Below are positions 24,116 to 24,717 of a DNA stretch of 24,717 bases, one piece after another; position 1 is the first letter of the stretch; the number at the start of each line of letters is the position of its first letter. The translations under genes and the position numbers were made by a program. A model generated the notes under the pieces. The model saw nothing but the letters and a program-made list of their open reading frames with translations. It had not been told where the DNA came from and made no database searches. Origin of the DNA: DATEJJ01 sp039649115 (GTDB lineage: Bacteria; Actinomycetota; Actinomycetes; Mycobacteriales; Micromonosporaceae). Where the stretch lies: positions 1 to 24,717 of the forward strand of contig JBBWZQ010000309.1 in the NCBI GenBank assembly GCA_039649115.1, in the 5' to 3' direction.

Positions 24116-24137
24116 CGGTGGTGAAGCGACGGTGAAC
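24116..24137 (-). promoter_or_regulatory. tandem 11-bp direct repeats upstream of the response regulator
   Basis: Read on the coding strand, GTTCACCGTCG (24137-24127) is followed directly by CTTCACCACCG (24126-24116); 8 of 11 positions agree. Head-to-tail 11-bp units are the standard footprint of an OmpR-family dimer, and the TTCACC core resembles actinomycete PHO-box units. The element is 19-40 bp before the ATG. Binding by the adjacent regulator is inferred. Confidence 0.55.
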
Positions 24138-24175
24138 GTTGGGCGTGGAGCCCTGCGAGGTCTCGTCCGACGCGT

Positions 24176-24643
24176 TCACCCGTCCGACGGAGCGGGGACT
24201 TCCTTGTTGCAGACCGTGTAGGCGGCCACGAGTTTTTCCTGAGTGTATGTCGCGCCCTCCTCGAGAGTAACCTCCGCAGTTCCGGGTGCAGGGTCCTTGG
24301 CCTTGATGTCGTGCTTGCGGAGGCACTCCGCCAGCTTCAGGGCGTGGTCCTCCTGCGCCGCCGAGAGCTTTCCCTGCCTGTGGGGATTCGGCGCCAGCCT
24401 CGCGCACGCCGCCTGGGCCGCCTGCATCTTCGGGTCATCGGGCTTGAATGTCACCATGCCGCCGGCCGGTTCGCCGTCCTCGGGGATGGGGATGTTGATG
24501 CCGTACTGCCGCATGCACTCGGCATACTTCACCATCTTTTCCTTGTCTTCCTGCGCCACTGGCGCGGTACCTTTGCCGCAACCGGCAAGCCCAAGCGTGA
24601 CCACGGCGGCCACTGCCACCACCCCAAGCGAGAATCTCCTCAT
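24176..24643 (-). CDS. cysteine-rich lipoprotein beside the two-component system
   Basis: A 155-aa lipoprotein: MRRFSLGVVAVAAVVTLGLA then GC, so LAGC is the lipobox and the cysteine at ~22 would be lipidated. The mature part has two related cysteine motifs, KYAECMRQYGIN and KLAECLRKHDIK, each followed later by another cysteine (QAACARLAP, YTVCNKEVP). This suggests two disulfide-linked half-repeats on the outer face of the membrane. Such small proteins are often encoded with MacA-type adaptors and two-component systems in actinomycetes; a sensing or adaptor role is plausible but unproven. The ATG at 24641-24643 is chosen because it puts the signal peptide at the N-terminus. A GAGGG lies very close to it. 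The gene is followed by the regulator and kinase on the same strand. Confidence 0.8.
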   Translation of the reverse strand: MRRFSLGVVAVAAVVTLGLAGCGKGTAPVAQEDKEKMVKYAECMRQYGINIPIPEDGEPAGGMVTFKPDDPKMQAAQAACARLAPNPHRQGKLSAAQEDHALKLAECLRKHDIKAKDPAPGTAEVTLEEGATYTQEKLVAAYTVCNKEVPAPSDG

Positions 24644-24654
24644 GCCCTCAGCAT

Positions 24655-24683
24655 GGTCACCCCGAGGTTTCCTCGCGGTGACC
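24655..24683. promoter_or_regulatory. 29-bp inverted repeat just upstream of the lipoprotein gene
   Basis: GGTCACC-C-CGAGG (24655-24667) and CCTCG-C-GGTGACC (24671-24683) are complementary at 12 of 13 positions around TTT. It ends 12 bp before the lipoprotein ATG. It could be an operator, the terminator of a gene beyond the window, or a hairpin in the lipoprotein's leader RNA. Confidence 0.55.
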
Positions 24684-24717
24684 ACCGCGCCGAAGACGAC
24701 GAGCACGAGGTGGACGA

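Overview
The window looks like chromosome from a high-GC Gram-positive actinomycete. Third codon positions in the clear genes are strongly G/C, GTG and TTG starts are used, and the gene families are typical of filamentous actinobacteria: a LAL-type LuxR regulator, NB-ARC/TPR regulators, an ECF sigma operon, and a MacAB-like exporter with its own two-component system. A Micromonosporaceae-like host is my guess from family content only. No rRNA, tRNA or CRISPR array was recognised.

Left part (1-1.7 kb): the 3' end of an unknown gene, a small zinc-ribbon protein on the opposite strand, a gene-poor stretch, and a CYTH-domain (class IV adenylate cyclase/triphosphatase family) protein.

Middle (1.7-14.8 kb): an unusual module. 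Three different secreted, probably beta-propeller proteins are all on the minus strand: a PQQ/BamB-like propeller (1729-3456), a protein of seven 43-51 residue repeats (6784-7944), and a PLL/tectonin-lectin-like propeller with a proline-linked C-terminal domain (10570-12024). Each has a large STAND-type ATPase regulator beside it. These are a divergent LAL LuxR regulator (3991-6600), a broken NB-ARC/TPR gene (8240-9800) and an intact divergent HTH-NB-ARC-TPR gene (12346-14772). The promoters of the first two secreted proteins share an exact 12-bp word set in ~22-bp direct repeats. The broken NB-ARC gene has an in-frame TAA and has lost its ATP-binding half, where it abuts a truncated, frameshifted IS1380-type transposase.

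From 14.7 to 15.9 kb there is debris: a gene fragment and a frameshifted IS3/integrase-type transposase start. A tightly overlapping minus-strand operon follows (18.2 to 15.9 kb): small membrane protein, ECF sigma factor, a conserved-looking unknown protein, and a NarL-type response regulator without an adjacent kinase. Next is an 810-bp stretch without a convincing gene that holds three 16-bp near-palindromes spaced 21-22 bp apart, a likely operator or iteron array.

The right part (19.06-24.7 kb) is a standard export and signalling cassette. A MacA-like adaptor, ABC ATPase and MacB/FtsX permease form one overlapping operon. It converges, across a strong hairpin, on a histidine kinase/OmpR regulator pair preceded by a cysteine-rich lipoprotein. 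The regulator has tandem 11-bp direct repeats just upstream of its start, which suggests autoregulation. A 29-bp inverted repeat lies just upstream of the lipoprotein.
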